Origin: Pseudevernia furfuracea
Taxonomy: Eukaryota; Ascomycota; Lecanoromycetes; Lecanorales; Parmeliaceae
Assembly (NCBI GenBank): GCA_022315425.1
Contig: JAIUPT010000029.1
Span: 124,001 to 188,000, forward strand
DNA: 64,000 nt
Direction of reading: 5' to 3'
The notes beneath the pieces were generated by a model that was not told the origin of the DNA, did no database searches, and saw nothing but the letters and a program-made list of their open reading frames with translations. The translations under genes were made by a program, and so were the position numbers. Positions 1-11,523 of the stretch are shown piece by piece (within the stretch, counting starts at the first letter, position 1; every line of letters begins with the position of its first letter).

Positions 1-1248
1 CCGGCATCTACTAGAGCATCCCACGCAGTTCCCATTCGAGATCCTGCCGCCTATACGGGCTCAGGCTTGACTACGCGACGAAACCAAGAAGCGTTGAGGC
101 AAAACCTCGACACAGTCGTTGCATCTTCCCAAGGGCCGACAAGATCTGCTAGGACTGTCATGAACGATCCTCACCGAGATCGCCAGCCTTCAGTTAGATC
201 TTCGTCTGCTGTCACAGATACTACCGTCACTGGATCGACGCTTCGAGCCGATCCAGCTTTCATGGAGCCAAGACACGGTACAAGTCGTCGACAATGGAGA
301 GCAGTGCCAGGAGAGATCGAGTCTCTACAGTCGCAACATCATGCGAGTAATACGCTCAACAACCCTGAGCGCGCCGCTACAGATACTGAGATCATGGACC
401 TTCAAAAAACATTTCGAGCTCCTACGGTTGCCCCTGACTTCGGTCACGACGCCGCTGCCTACACCAAGAATGCGGGACTTCCAGCTGCGGCCATTGGCGC
501 TGGTAACAAGTTCATGAACGAGATTGCGAGGAAGCCCCCACCCAAACAAACCCCTGAGCAACGCCTCGACGACGCAGCCACATGGTTCCGCACTGATCCC
601 CGTGACCTCTCATATGCGGCGGCAATTCTTCCTCGTGAGACAATGAATAGAATGAACCCGGAGCAGTTTCCTCTCGAAGACGCACCTCCTCACACAGTCG
701 GCCAACTCGCAGACGATTCCCAGGATGACGACCCCAACGATCGAGCTCGTCAAGCCGCGACCCCAAGACCTATTGGTCATGGTCGTCCAGCTGGATTTAC
801 CACGCCCACCAGCAGTCATGGTCCGAGGCGAGCTGCAACTCAAGCTCCCTTCTCCACCCTTGCCGGTGTCTCTTCAGTCAATGACACAGAAGGAATGGCG
901 CGTTCAGGCCGCCAATTTCTCGACGAAGACGCACGGGCGATCGAAGCGATGTTCGGTGGAGTCTACGGCAACCTCATGGCTGGCAAGAATGGCCCCTATG
1001 ACTACATGAACCACTATGCCCCTCCTCCAGCCTACGCGATTGACCATGATGCGAAGAACAACGATACCCTTTTCGACCCCCAGTGGTTCGCTACTGCCCC
1101 TCCAGCTAGGGTTGGCAGAGATCCACGTCGCGAGCAAGGTGAATACGAGGATCCTACCCAGGGAAGTGCTGGCCGTCGTGGTGACGTCGGTCGTCGTGAG
1201 AGCGGTGGACGTGGCGGTGGTGAAGTTCGTACTTGGGGGAGGATCTGA
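1..1248 (+). CDS. Hypothetical disordered protein, 5'-truncated, RGG-like C-terminus
   Basis: The reading frame is open from the first base of the window to the TGA at 1246-1248, so the gene starts upstream and only its last ~415 codons are visible. The protein is polar and low in hydrophobic residues, rich in Pro, Arg, Asp and Ala, and has no membrane segment. The best-ordered looking part is near the end (about 930-1090), with a run rich in Gly, Tyr and Asn followed by DPQWF. The tail (1150-1245) is an Arg/Gly segment of GRR and GRGGG type, as found in RNA-binding proteins. No family is recognised. The base periodicity and absence of stops over 1.2 kb support coding. The start codon cannot be chosen because the 5' end is missing. 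Confidence 0.7.
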   Translation, partial: PASTRASHAVPIRDPAAYTGSGLTTRRNQEALRQNLDTVVASSQGPTRSARTVMNDPHRDRQPSVRSSSAVTDTTVTGSTLRADPAFMEPRHGTSRRQWRAVPGEIESLQSQHHASNTLNNPERAATDTEIMDLQKTFRAPTVAPDFGHDAAAYTKNAGLPAAAIGAGNKFMNEIARKPPPKQTPEQRLDDAATWFRTDPRDLSYAAAILPRETMNRMNPEQFPLEDAPPHTVGQLADDSQDDDPNDRARQAATPRPIGHGRPAGFTTPTSSHGPRRAATQAPFSTLAGVSSVNDTEGMARSGRQFLDEDARAIEAMFGGVYGNLMAGKNGPYDYMNHYAPPPAYAIDHDAKNNDTLFDPQWFATAPPARVGRDPRREQGEYEDPTQGSAGRRGDVGRRESGGRGGGEVRTWGRI

Positions 1249-1334
1249 AAAAAAAATGTTGTGGTTCGCTTTTTCATGGTATTGTCCCCGAATCTTTTAC
1301 AGCGGTCGGAGACATCGCTGACATGGATGCTACG

Positions 1335-1520
1335 ATAGATATGGCTCAAATACACGGTGTCGATACCGTGACATTGATTTTCCTTTCTATGGCCGAGAGC
1401 TTTTACGAAACGTTTTTATGGTACGGATAGATATGGCTCAAATACACGGTGTCGATACCGTGACATTGATTTTCCTTTCTATGGCCGAGAGCTTTTACGA
1501 AACGTTTTTATGGTATGGAT
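1335..1520. repeat. 92-bp tandem duplication with internal hairpin
   Basis: Two almost identical 92-bp units lie head to tail (1335-1426 and 1427-1518, continuing a few bases), about 90 bp after the stop of the first gene. Each contains the inverted repeat CACGGT-gtcgat-ACCGTG. I see only one base change at the end (gtacgg versus gtatgg). It lies in non-coding sequence, probably the 3' flank of the upstream gene, and the high identity suggests a recent duplication. Confidence 0.9.
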
Positions 1521-2199
1521 ACGATCCCTCTTTTTAACCGACGCGTAATCAATCACATTGGTGAATCCGCACTGACTGTGTTGCACAGACCGATACTCAT
1601 TGAATCCCCTGCCGGGTGGAATAGGCGTGGCATTGTGCCCATCTAATATCTCTTTCCTTGCGTCTCCCGCGTGTGCTTTTTTTTCTTCTTCGAAGATACC
1701 AGAAAACCCTTTATTCAATTCTTGTAGATAGATTAAACTTGTATTATTATTATTACACGCGTGCCTCATGCAATCGCAGTGACTTTCGGCAAGGATAATG
1801 GCCCGATGGGTGTAGTATGCCTCTTTTTCAGAGGAGTTCGTTCCTCTTGAGCGGATAGGCCTCCTCCTCCTCCTCCCATCTTGCCGCAAAGTACATCAAG
1901 GTACGCATATTTCGGGAGGTAGCTGAGCCCCCTTCGGCCCTTTCGGTAGGGCTTTTGGATATATATACTGACCTGACGGCCACTACCTCCCCTTACGAGC
2001 AGACCCTCTAGGCGGTATACATACTCGTCGAATGGGACTGGCATATCGACCGGAGTCTAGTCTCGCCCAGCCTCTAAAAAATAAAATAAAAAAAGAGAGA
2101 GAGAGAGACAGGCAGCCGCGGTACTGTCCTCCTTTCCCCCCAGAAAAGAAATACGCGGTACTGTCCTCCTTTCCCCCCAAAAAGGAAACACACAGTACT
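1521..2199. other. Intergenic, with pyrimidine-rich and 37-bp tandem repeats
   Basis: This is the gap between two convergent 3' ends. No convincing gene is seen. It contains a GA run (2092-2109) and two copies of a ~37-bp unit starting CGCGGTACTGTCCTCC (from 2117 and from 2154). Short open frames here lack family resemblance. Confidence 0.6.
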
Positions 2200-3579
2200 T
2201 TACTTGCTTCCCCATCGGTCAGCCAATTTCATCATATTTATACCCTCCTTTTGCAGCCCATAGCGAACCGCATCCCATACATCTTGCACCACGACCTTGG
2301 GTTCATGCGCGGGTTTTCCGCCACGGTAGACGCCGCTGCGGACGAGGATGCTATCCCACTTACTCCCGGTGGGGCTTTTGTAATCGTTGGCCCCCTTGAT
2401 ATCGCTCTCGGGATTGTCCCCAACCATGTATACGCTGCGCAACTTGCCTGCGCCGTCGCCTCCTTGTAAAACAGCCCTGTGCTGTCGGAGTCTGTTCTCC
2501 GCGAATTCAAACGTCCCTTGGGTAGGTTTCCCAAATAGGTTTTTGTGCAGCCGGACGCCGTTCTCAGGGCCGCCGGTGACGGCGTTGAAAACGCCCTCCA
2601 GGGCAGCTTGGAAGCCGCCTTGGCCGAGACGCGGGAGATGGTAGGAAGCTGCCCAGAAAAGATCCGGGTTGGAGAAGTACAGCTCGGGCTGTCCATCTTG
2701 CTGGTAGCCTCGGTTTGGTAACTGTGAGTCGCCGTTTTTGGTCGAGAGGGTGCCCAGGTGGCCACCTATGGATAACAGGAGGTCGAGGACTAGCTGCGTG
2801 TCGAGAGCCCAGTCGCGAGGATCGTTGAAGACCATTATGGCGTCGACTTTTAGTGTGGGATGGCCTGAAGACCGCTGGTTGGAATAGGCACTCTGCGCCA
2901 ATGGCTTCGCAAAAGGTTTGTGGTAGTCGAGAGAGACGAATGGCCAGAGGGTTGGATAAGCCGTGATTATGTCGGAGGGGGTGACAACGTTGTTGAAGCC
3001 ATATCTGTGGGAACAATCAGAGGGGTGAATGCAAGGAAATGGAGGGGTTGACGCACTCACCCCTCAGCAACTCTCCTGCATTTATCCCCCTCTCCTCCCA
3101 CAACAAGGATGCATTTATCTTTCAAATCCTCCTCGCCATGAGCATTCGCCAGCTCCGCAAAAGGCGTATGAGACTGCACGAACATCGATGTGTCGAGGGG
3201 CACTTCGAGGAGCTGGCTAAGCTGTTTTACGCGTTCCTGTTCTGACTTGCCGCCGCCATTGGTGAGGAGGATAAAGGGAATGTGGTGAGTTTGGAGATAA
3301 GAGAGGGCGCGGTGAGCGCGGGGGAGGGGTTTAGAGGAGCGGAGGAGGACACCGTCGATGCTGCAAACATGTAAGCTGGTAGATTCTCAACAGTATGATT
3401 CTGGGGTTGTTGTACTCAAATGCGAACGCAAAGCTGGGGACTTTGGGCTGACTATTTGCGATGGATGTCTGTAGGAAGCGAGGGAATTGCTCGAGATATC
3501 GAGGGCGTAGTAGGTTTGGAATGGGACGAAGATAGGAGGTAATAATGGCAGATCTCCGACCAAGGCATAATGTTGCCAT
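2200..3579 (-). CDS. HAD-superfamily hydrolase, CECR5/HDHD5-like, probably mitochondrial
   Basis: Three exons: 3579-3416, 3360-3061 and 3004-2200, separated by introns of 55 and 56 bp with GT...AG ends. They sum to 1269 nt, giving 422 aa. Splicing restores the catalytic nucleophile motif FAFDIDGVLLRSS at about residue 50, the DxDG motif I of the HAD fold with its two aspartates. Exon 2 holds motif II (ILLTNGGG). The C-terminal exon holds the acidic motif (MVGDNPESDIKGAN), so all core motifs are present. This order and length match the CECR5 (TIGR01456) subfamily. The N-terminus is rich in Arg, Ser and Leu with almost no acidic residues, typical of a mitochondrial presequence (inference). An in-frame GTG lies 12 nt upstream, but ATG at 3579 is the first ATG in frame. 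The physiological substrate is unknown. Confidence 0.93.
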
Positions 3580-3792
3580 TGAGGTTTGCACTGTTCATCT
3601 CGAAACTTGGGTTTGAGAAGAGTACATTATACTGGTGGTACAAAAAGTGTAAGCTCGGAGACTCAAACGGAGGGAACTGTCTGCCAAGGCTCTTATCGAT
3701 AAGATCTCTTGGCGTTTTTTTTTGCCTCATTTTTTGGGATGACACCAAGCCAGCACTAACCAGGTGACAGTATTAGTATTCACACTTTTGAT

Positions 3793-5324
3793 ATGGACGC
3801 CCAACTCCCCCAAGAGCTGCTACAGCAAGTCTTCTCTTATCTCGTGGGTAACCAGAAGACTCTCCACGCCTGCTCCTTAACATCATCATCTTGGTACTCG
3901 GCTTCAATAGCTTACCTCTACGAGAATCCCATAATCACCGGCAAGAACTACAACTCCTTTGTTCAAGCAATATGCCCTTCAGTCAATGCTCATGTTCGGC
4001 GCAACGGGCTGGCAGATTTGGTGCGGAGATTGGATATGAGCAGTTTGGTCCACAATGGGAGCAAGAGCATGACTGCTAGGCTGCTAGGGAGGGTCAAGAC
4101 GAGGTTGGAGGAGTTTGTAGCGCCGCAGGCATCATTTGCGTATGTATTGCACATCGGAGGCGCTCAGTGGTTCAAATCGGAAGAGACGTGCCCATTTTGC
4201 GCGAAGTCTGCTTACGTTGCTGACTTTCTGCAGGGTGAACTGCCTCGCAGCTCTCTCAAAATGCTCCAATCTTCGTCACCTTGACCTCTCCTTCGTTTCC
4301 GAATCCATATCCATGAGCGACCTCTTACGCTCAGCCAGCCTACTTTCGAAGCTGGAAAGCCTACATCTGCGTACGTATTTTGGGAGACCAACAACATCCT
4401 CTCGTGGAACGGGCTCTAGGTCTTGAGACTCGTCTCGGGAATTTCAAGTCTGCAGACATGTTTCACCGCTCGAAAGTCGCTCTTCAAATGGCCATGCTGA
4501 CTCGGAAAAATTTGACAGCTCGATCATCCGCAAATGACGCAAGTAGGGATGGGTCGACATTCAAATGGCCAGCCACACTCCGTGAGCTTCATATATCCGG
4601 GGGCATCCGTACGTAAATTTTGGAGCAGTCCCTTTTTCTTTGATACTAGAATGAAGTCGCAAGACATGTTTCGGATGCAAATTAACCCGTTCCACTCCCG
4701 GGACCTGTCTTGCAACTCAATTATCTAACATGAAGAAGCAACGCTGATCCCGAAATGTGTGTAGATGACGAACCACTGGTTTCTTTGAGCACCCTACCTC
4801 CGTCCCTCTCCCGTCTCAGCATTGGGAATTGTCCCCATCTATCAATGACCTCTATTGGCACCATACTGAAAACCAAAGGGTCACAACTAAATCAGCTCGA
4901 GATTGTCGCCCCCATACCAGCATTGGCCCGAGACCACAAGCCGCTCAGTGGCTACATGGAGTATGTTCCGAACCTTCTCTACCTGAAAATCTCGCTCGAC
5001 TTCGTCAGTCGCTCGTTCTTGCTTTCAGAAAACGACCAGGGAGACCAATACCCTCTGAGACAACTCGATCTCGATTGCTTTGATCCTGCGGATTGTGATG
5101 CCTTCACCGCCTACGATCTTTGGACTGCCATTGCCTACGATAGTGGCTTCGGCAGGATCAGAAAGGTCCGCGTCCATCGAAAACTAGGATGGGCAGCTAC
5201 GGAAGAGGGCAACGAACAGGTGAAAGACCTGGACGAATTGCTGAAAGCTCTTGCGAGGGAAGATGGAGCCAATGCCAAGATCAAAGAAGCTGATGCTGGG
5301 GTCGTTTTGTTTGGCTTACGGTGA
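3793..5324 (+). CDS. F-box protein with leucine-rich-repeat-like body
   Basis: Four exons, 3793-4139, 4234-4370, 4420-4608 and 4765-5324, total 1233 nt, giving 410 aa. Introns start GTATGT or GTACGT and end CAG or TAG. The N-terminus (residues 4-45, beginning LPQELLQQVFSYL) is an F-box, the Skp1-binding module of SCF ubiquitin ligases. The rest contains leucine-rich stretches such as CSNLRHLDLSF, LRELHISG and LSRLSIGNCPHLS, which resemble irregular LRRs used for substrate recognition. The exon 2/3 junction (acceptor at 4419) and exon 3/4 junction (acceptor at 4764) are inferred from frame and consensus. The substrate cannot be inferred. The gene starts 213 bp from the divergently transcribed HAD gene, so the two may share a promoter. 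Confidence 0.88.
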
Positions 5325-7043
5325 CGCATGGGGGAATTGGTGGGCACCAATGGCTATGACCGTACGATATGCAGATATGCATTGAGAGGGACGAGTTGAT
5401 TTCTTTGACATAGACGTTTTGCGTAAAGATACCCACGTTAGGCCAGCATTTGACCTTGACCATGACCCTGCTAGCACTTGGGCAAGAATCACTCCGTAGC
5501 CTCGTAGCTTCTGCTTAGCAGCTTGGCACGCCGCGGTTGTCCAAGCACACGAATCCGATCACGGAGCCTCGTTGTGCTATTGTTCTTCAACCTCCGAGGC
5601 TTTACTTGAACGACCAGTGCTTTGTCCCTGGACTTGGCCTTTCCTGCGTGCTTACGGATCTGATCACTGATCTTTGTCGGGCCGATATCCTCCAACCTCT
5701 CAGGCTCTTTTCCAGGCTACCATTGTGCTGCCACATTCCAGTGCAATAAGAAAGCTAAAGACGACATGTTTGGTGAGAGGACAAAGCAGCTCAACGGAAG
5801 CCTGGTTGGGAGAAAGAAAGAAAGTACGTGTCAATGCCTAGCAGTCCATAATAAGCGAGGTCGGGGTAAATCGCCTAAAGGCAGTGCTGCATGCAGCTGG
5901 CTGATGTGCCTCTGTTTGATTCGGCACAGACCTTTCCCCTCACGCGTCAGACTCAGGACTGCGGGAGAAGATGGTATTAGACAGCTAGGTATGGCGGTAT
6001 ATGCAAGGTTGGACGCTCTTTTTTGGGGGCAGTGCCTGGGAGGAGATACGTGTCTGCAGCGTGTGGACTTTTGAAGCGTCACACCATCACACAGTCACAC
6101 GTAGCAATCAATCAGCCTTTGTAAAGGCGAGCCCAGCTAGACTGCTTTAGCCAGCTGGCAAACAATGATACTGGCCGACGACTGGGGAGAGGGATAAAGA
6201 TTGAACAATAATCATCTATTTTTGTAGTCGCAGGCTTAGTCATTGTTCAATGTTCAGGCTGTTTGGTGAGGGTTTTCTCCCCATCAGGGATTTCTCCGCG
6301 AGTCCGCATGCGGCGTTAGCGCAGTTTTCCTTCCGGCTGAGAAGGCCAGAAGCTCTCTTGAACCTTCCATGATGCACACTACCAACACCACTCTACACTC
6401 TACACACATCCCACCTTTCTCCATTGCATATTCACCTGCTCGCTGCTCTTGGCACTTAGACTCTTGTTGAATACAGGTCTTCGTTCCTCGAGTCTTCATC
6501 TTCATCTTCATCTTCTTCAAACTCCTGCAGCAGCCAAGGACCACACGCGTGGCCTAGGCCCCGGTCGGCACAGCACAAGGCTACCTTACCACCTTTGATC
6601 GTTTGACCTTTGGTGCTTCAACCTCCAAACTCCCTGTCACATTAACCCTGAAGGTGCGTGATCCACCCCTCAATCCATTTCCCCTGCATTACAACCAAAT
6701 CTTTTCTATCACTTTACCATTATGCTCAACATTCATCTTCACTTGTTTTGATCACCACAACCTTCACCACTCCTCCCTCCTCACCCTTTCCGCCCTCTCA
6801 CCGCCGACTTGGCCGTGCTGACCGCATCAAACACCTCAACACGACCACTAACCAATCTCACCTTTTCAGGCCAAAAGCCCTTCAGCTTTACTTTTGACAC
6901 CTTACCTCTCTTCACACACCATCACCCATCAACCTCGAAGACACGGCCTTTCATAACATTCCGTCACCTGGACATCTAGCCCTTCACCTTGACGAATCTG
7001 ACCGGATCCAATCCAGTGACTGTACGAGTCACGCAAAATCAAG
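5325..7043 (+). other. Intergenic; long pyrimidine-rich leader of the casein kinase gene
   Basis: About 1.7 kb with no convincing gene. From ~6550 to 7040 the + strand is very C/T-rich (CACC, CCTC and CTTTT tracts), as in the promoters and 5' leaders of highly expressed fungal genes. It runs straight into the ATG of the kinase at 7044. A GAA-type microsatellite lies near 6490-6520 on the minus strand. Confidence 0.5.
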
Positions 7044-8721
7044 ATGACTACAATGGTGCGTAAACTTCTTCTATCAAGGAGGGTGTGGTATGGTCGAGGA
7101 CTTTGTCAGGGCACAATGTCGCTGTCTCTGGGCTGGTAACCCTTTCAAGCCTTTGCCCCGCAAAAGGCAAACACAACCCTTGACAGATTTCCGTATTGCC
7201 TGGTGAGCTTACAATCTGAGACTGTCACTGACTGCTGCATCTCTAGGATCTTCGCGTGGGCAACAAGTACCGAATTGGGCGTAAGATTGGCAGTGGGAGC
7301 TTCGGTGATATCTACCTTGGTAAGGCTGCCTTTTTGTGTACTACCGAGTCAACGCTGACCTGTCCCAACTAGGTACCAACATCATTTCCGGTGAGGAGAT
7401 TGCCATCAAACTGGAAAGTGTGAAGGCCAAGCACCCTCAACTCGAATATGAAGCTCGTGTCTACAAGTCCTTGGCTGGAGGAGTGGGAATCCCGTTCGTT
7501 CGTTGGTTCGGCACCGAGTGTGATTATAATGCCATGGTACTTGACCTTCTCGGACCCAGCTTGGAGGATCTTTTCAACTTTTGCAACCGCAAATTCTCCC
7601 TCAAGACGGTGCTTTTACTCGCCGATCAGCTCATTTCCCGTATCGAGTACATCCACGCCAAATCTTTCATCCATCGTGATATCAAGCCTGACAACTTCTT
7701 GATGGGGATCGGGAAGCGTGGAAATCAGGTCAACGTCATCGACTTCGGATTGGCAAAGAAGTACCGTGACCCAAAGACGCACTTCCATATTCCGTACCGT
7801 GAGAACAAGAACTTGACGGGAACTGCCCGTTATGCATCCATCAACACCCATTTAGGAGTTGGTAAGTAGAGTGGCATCCAACACTGAAGAAATCCGGGCT
7901 AACAATCTCCAAGAACAGTCTCGTCGTGATGACATGGAGTCCCTTGGATATGTCATGCTCTACTTTTGCCGCGGCTCTCTTCCCTGGCAGGGACTAAAGG
8001 CTGCTACAAAGAAGCAGAAGTACGACCGCATCATGGAAAAAAAGATGACGACCCCAACTGAGGTCCTTTGCCGTGGGTTCCCTAACGAGTTTGCCATCTA
8101 CCTAAACTACACCCGTTCTCTCCGTTTCGATGACAAGCCGGACTACTCTTACCTCCGCAAGATCTTCCGTGACCTTTTTGTCCGTGAAGGATTCCAGTAT
8201 GACTACGTCTTCGATTGGACCGTCTACAAGTATCAGAAGAACGCTCAAGCTATTGCGGCAAGCAACAACCAGACGGCTGTGCAAGAAGAAGAAGAGAAGC
8301 CAGCTCGTCGTCACGCCGGAGGTACGAACGCCGCAACTGCAGGCATTGCCCCCCCTCAGAACACATCCTCAGCTAGCAAACCAGGTGCCATATCCAGCCA
8401 GAGACGTAAGGTCGTTGAGCGTGCTCCGGGTGTCGACACTCCTGATACGAACCGTGCAGTGGGAGGAAGTGATAGGATGTGAGTTTCTGCCAATCATGGT
8501 TCCTTGGTAGGGAATCCACCTCCTTTGCCTTTGACGTTTGATCGATGAATCACGCTGGGCATGGAGGATTAGAAGACCGAATTCTGACTAATACTATAGT
8601 CTTCGACGTTAGGCTGCGCTCTGCCTCCAAGGGAGTCACTGGTGCTGGGTTCTTGAGACCTGGTAACGGTGTCTACCGTGTGAAGCGGGGAGGACAGAAA
8701 GGGGACGGTGGATGGTACTGA
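7044..8721 (+). CDS. HRR25: Casein kinase I, delta/epsilon (Hrr25) type
   Basis: Five exons, 7044-7055, 7247-7319, 7373-7861, 7914-8478 and 8613-8721, total 1248 nt, giving 415 aa. The first exon codes only for four residues (MTTM) and is joined over a 191-bp intron to DLRVGNKYRIG. Kinase landmarks: glycine loop IGSGSFGDIYLG (about residues 16-27), ATP lysine in IAIKLES, catalytic loop HRDIKPDNFLM, DFGLAKKYRDP, and the CK1-specific activation segment LTGTARYASINTHLGVEQSRRDD, which is split by an intron. The C-terminal tail (about residues 300-415) is low-complexity, Ala/Thr/Pro-rich and ends in GDGGWY. Two acceptors are possible for the last exon. The one at 8612 gives a long tail ending in GDGGWY; the earlier AG (8599) would stop after a few residues. 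Family knowledge: a Ser/Thr kinase in DNA repair, ribosome maturation, vesicle traffic and, in Neurospora, clock control. Confidence 0.95.
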
Positions 8722-10015
8722 CCATAATCTTTTAAGTAACGACTAAGTTGGTTCTCCTTTCACTGCCAGTGGACATCGTTACCGATCAGCTTCAACCATC
8801 ACCATAACCTGAGGGTCTCCACCATCAGCCTCCAGGTGTCTGCAACGACACACATGGATAGCTCCATCGGGCTTGCACTCTTCATTTACCGGTTTCATAT
8901 CATTCTGTTAGCTCAGCTTTCCTTGTCTCGGCCTTCATCACTGTCACTGGAAATTTGGTCGATCAGATCGTTCGAACACGCCAAACACTCTCGAACGTTT
9001 GATCATCGAATTCCTCGCTGGATGGGCACGAACGGCACGCCGCTGGCTAGCGATGGCACTTGCAGCATCAATACATGCAAGGTTTTAGCATAGACAGAGC
9101 TTATCGATACCGGACGCAATTGCCCCGAACTTTCCCCAGGGGACTGTCGATCTGAGCAATACCGACTTGTGGCTTATTTTCCTAATCTTACACTAATGAT
9201 CCTTCTGCACCACCACACGCACCCAGCCCCACCAACAGCACCAGCACCAGCACCAGCACCTTTTCATATCAGTCAGAATACACAGGCGCTTATCATGGAT
9301 TTTCGGCTGCCGGCATAGCAGAGGGGATTGTGAAATGCAGCGACTGGAGGAAGCTTGTTTCGTTACGGCGAAAGTCTCACAGCTCCAATGGTGGACTTAC
9401 CGGCCGGTAGCGACACTTCCCTTGGGCTCGCCCAGGTGGTTTGCAAGAATGGCTTAACTAGATCTATGGATAAAGGGTCGCTTCCGGGGTTGTAATGCTG
9501 CTGCTGTGCCTCCTTTATCATTTTCTTTACCACTTACGAGGATGAGCCTCTCAACTCACAGACGGCTTGATCTAGGTGGTTTACTCAATTGAAAAGATCA
9601 CTGGCCATTGGTATGAGTGAGTTTGTGACATGCGTGAACAGTAGACAACAGCCACGCTCTTTTGATGCCCTCTCCTCCTTGAGCTCGTAGTCCCGGTCCA
9701 CAGATCCCACCCATGGTCCCAACGTTGTGGTCTAGTTGCCAGCTCGAGCTTTATTCATCATCATGGAACACGCCTCTTCAACAATCTTCGACCGCAAGTC
9801 CAACAGCCTTTGTTGATTTTGGCCTCTGTCTGGGCCTCTCATATTTCCAGACAATTCAAAAGAAACCAGCCAGCAGCCTTTCGTCTCCGATCCCTTGAAC
9901 ATTCCTTTCAACCTTTCAACTCAGGTTCTTCAGGCTGGCTACGTTGATCTCATCTCCCCAAAACCACCGCACGCTTTTTCCTGGGTGGCAAAAATCATCA
10001 GTGGGTGCTTGGGTC

Positions 10016-10260
10016 TTTTTCCTTTCCTTTCCTTTTCCTTTTCCTTTTCCTTTTCCTTTTCCTTTCCTTTTCCTTTCCTCGTCCCTTTGACAACACTCAG
10101 TCGCTTGCGTCTTTCTTTCTTTCTTTCTCGTAGTCTCGTAGAGTAAGGGACCTCTTACTTACCTTACCCGCGCAACCACGGTCTCTGTGTTTGTTTCTGT
10201 CTCTGTCTCTGTCTCTGTTTCTGTTTCTGTCTCTGTCTCTGTCTTTGTCAAATCGACCGC
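10016..10260. repeat. CTTTTC and CTCTGT microsatellites
   Basis: A run of about ten CCTTTT-type units (10016-10080) is followed, after ~110 bp, by imperfect CTCTGT/TTCTGT hexamers (10190-10250). Both are pyrimidine-rich on the + strand. They lie in non-coding DNA. Confidence 0.85.
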
Positions 10261-10497
10261 TCTGGTGGGGGGGTTAGTGGAAACGAATGGCTAGACTCTA
10301 CTATACTACTACTCCTGCTGCTGTTGTTTATGACTCGCGCTGTTGTTGTTGTTGTTACTTACTCAGTACCCTTACCCTTGTACAAACGAAGCCAAGCCAG
10401 GTCTCTCCACCCACTCCTTTTTGATCGCCCCTCTATGGATACAGTAACGTTGCCGGAGACAGACAGAATGCCGGTCATGGATGAGGATCGATGAATG

Positions 10498-10525
10498 GAT
10501 TCGGTTCGGTTCGGTTCGGTTCGAT
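10498..10525. repeat. GGTTC pentanucleotide repeat
   Basis: Four to five consecutive CGGTT/GGTTC pentamers. They superficially resemble tRNA B-boxes but no cloverleaf is seen around them. Confidence 0.8.
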
Positions 10526-11523
10526 GATTTGCGCCCCCCCAGATCTCGATGTCTGGATTTGAGAAGTTTCCAGCGCATCAGACCTGCCATCTTATCACAG
10601 TACAGTACAGTTACTCTGACGGGCGAGTAACAGACTCCAAAGTGACCGTAAAAGCCGAGATCATCGTTAGGATCTAATCTGTCTGATCTAATCTATATAT
10701 ATATATGTCCAAAAGAATAAGGTAAGGGACTCTCTCCTCCATCCATCCATCCTCGAGGGCGAGGCTTGGCTGGCTAGAAGAAGGAGGAGAGAGAGAGGGA
10801 TTTACCCAGAGTAGAGCAGACCAGACCAGACCAGACCAAAGCAGCTAGGATGATGCCAAAGGAGCTCATAAAAGAATGGGCGAGATGGGATGGAGGAATA
10901 CATACCCAGATGGCGGTCCATGGATTCAAAAGGTGATAGATAGATAAGGTAGAATCAGTCAGTCAGTCAGTCAGTCAGGTCCCCATCGAAAAAAAAGCAC
11001 GAGTGTAGGGATTTTAGTTGTAAGTACGGAGTAGAAGGGTGGTGTTAGTGTATAGTCAACAGATAGTAAGTAGCAAATTACAACGAGTTCAACCCTCGAC
11101 GCTTGCTCAACAAACGGTGATGATGGAGAGAGAGAGAGAGATGAAGCGAGCAAAAATGGGTGTACTGGATTTTATCATACTTATGATGAAGATCCTCTTC
11201 GTCCTCTCGTCCCCACCGGGTCTTTATTTCTTTAACTTTACATACAGTCAGACAGACGGGCACCCAAGAAAGAAAAGACTGGCCAGCCCTAAGATATGTA
11301 GCAAAAAAAACGAGCTCTTTCTGCCGAAGCTCATAGCCATGATTATCGAACAGGGTCCATGACATATAGCCCACACCTTGACATAGGAAAATAGACATGT
11401 TCAAAAACGTCTCGCCACAAAAGCATTGAAACCATCATCCAACGCCTAATACCACTATATGAAAGAAAACAGGTCAGTTCCTCGTATACTGTATTATCAT
11501 TACCCATTTCACACTCTTCCTCA

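Larger units (their letters stand above)
8722..11523. other. Long convergent intergenic region with a microsatellite cluster
   Basis: 2.8 kb between two facing 3' ends, unusually long for this block. No protein family is seen. Simple repeats are dense from 10,015 on: a CTTTTC-type run (about 10016-10080), CTCTGT-type repeats (about 10190-10250), GTT repeats (~10335), GGTTC repeats (10500-10523), AT repeats (~10694), GA (~10790), CAGAC (~10820), TCAG repeats (~10955-10977) and GA again (~11123-11142). Part is presumably the 3' UTR of each neighbour. A non-coding transcript is possible but not shown. Confidence 0.55.

Noticed and set aside
5766..6082. Open frames on both strands upstream of the kinase
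   Set aside because: No conserved features or splice context; composition like the surrounding leader.
8601..8612. Earlier acceptor for the last casein kinase exon
   Set aside because: It gives a stop after four codons, while the AG at 8612 yields a further 36 residues with kinase-tail-like composition.
10498..10525. GGTTC repeats as possible tRNA B-box
   Set aside because: No cloverleaf, no A-box at the right distance; a simple pentanucleotide repeat explains it.
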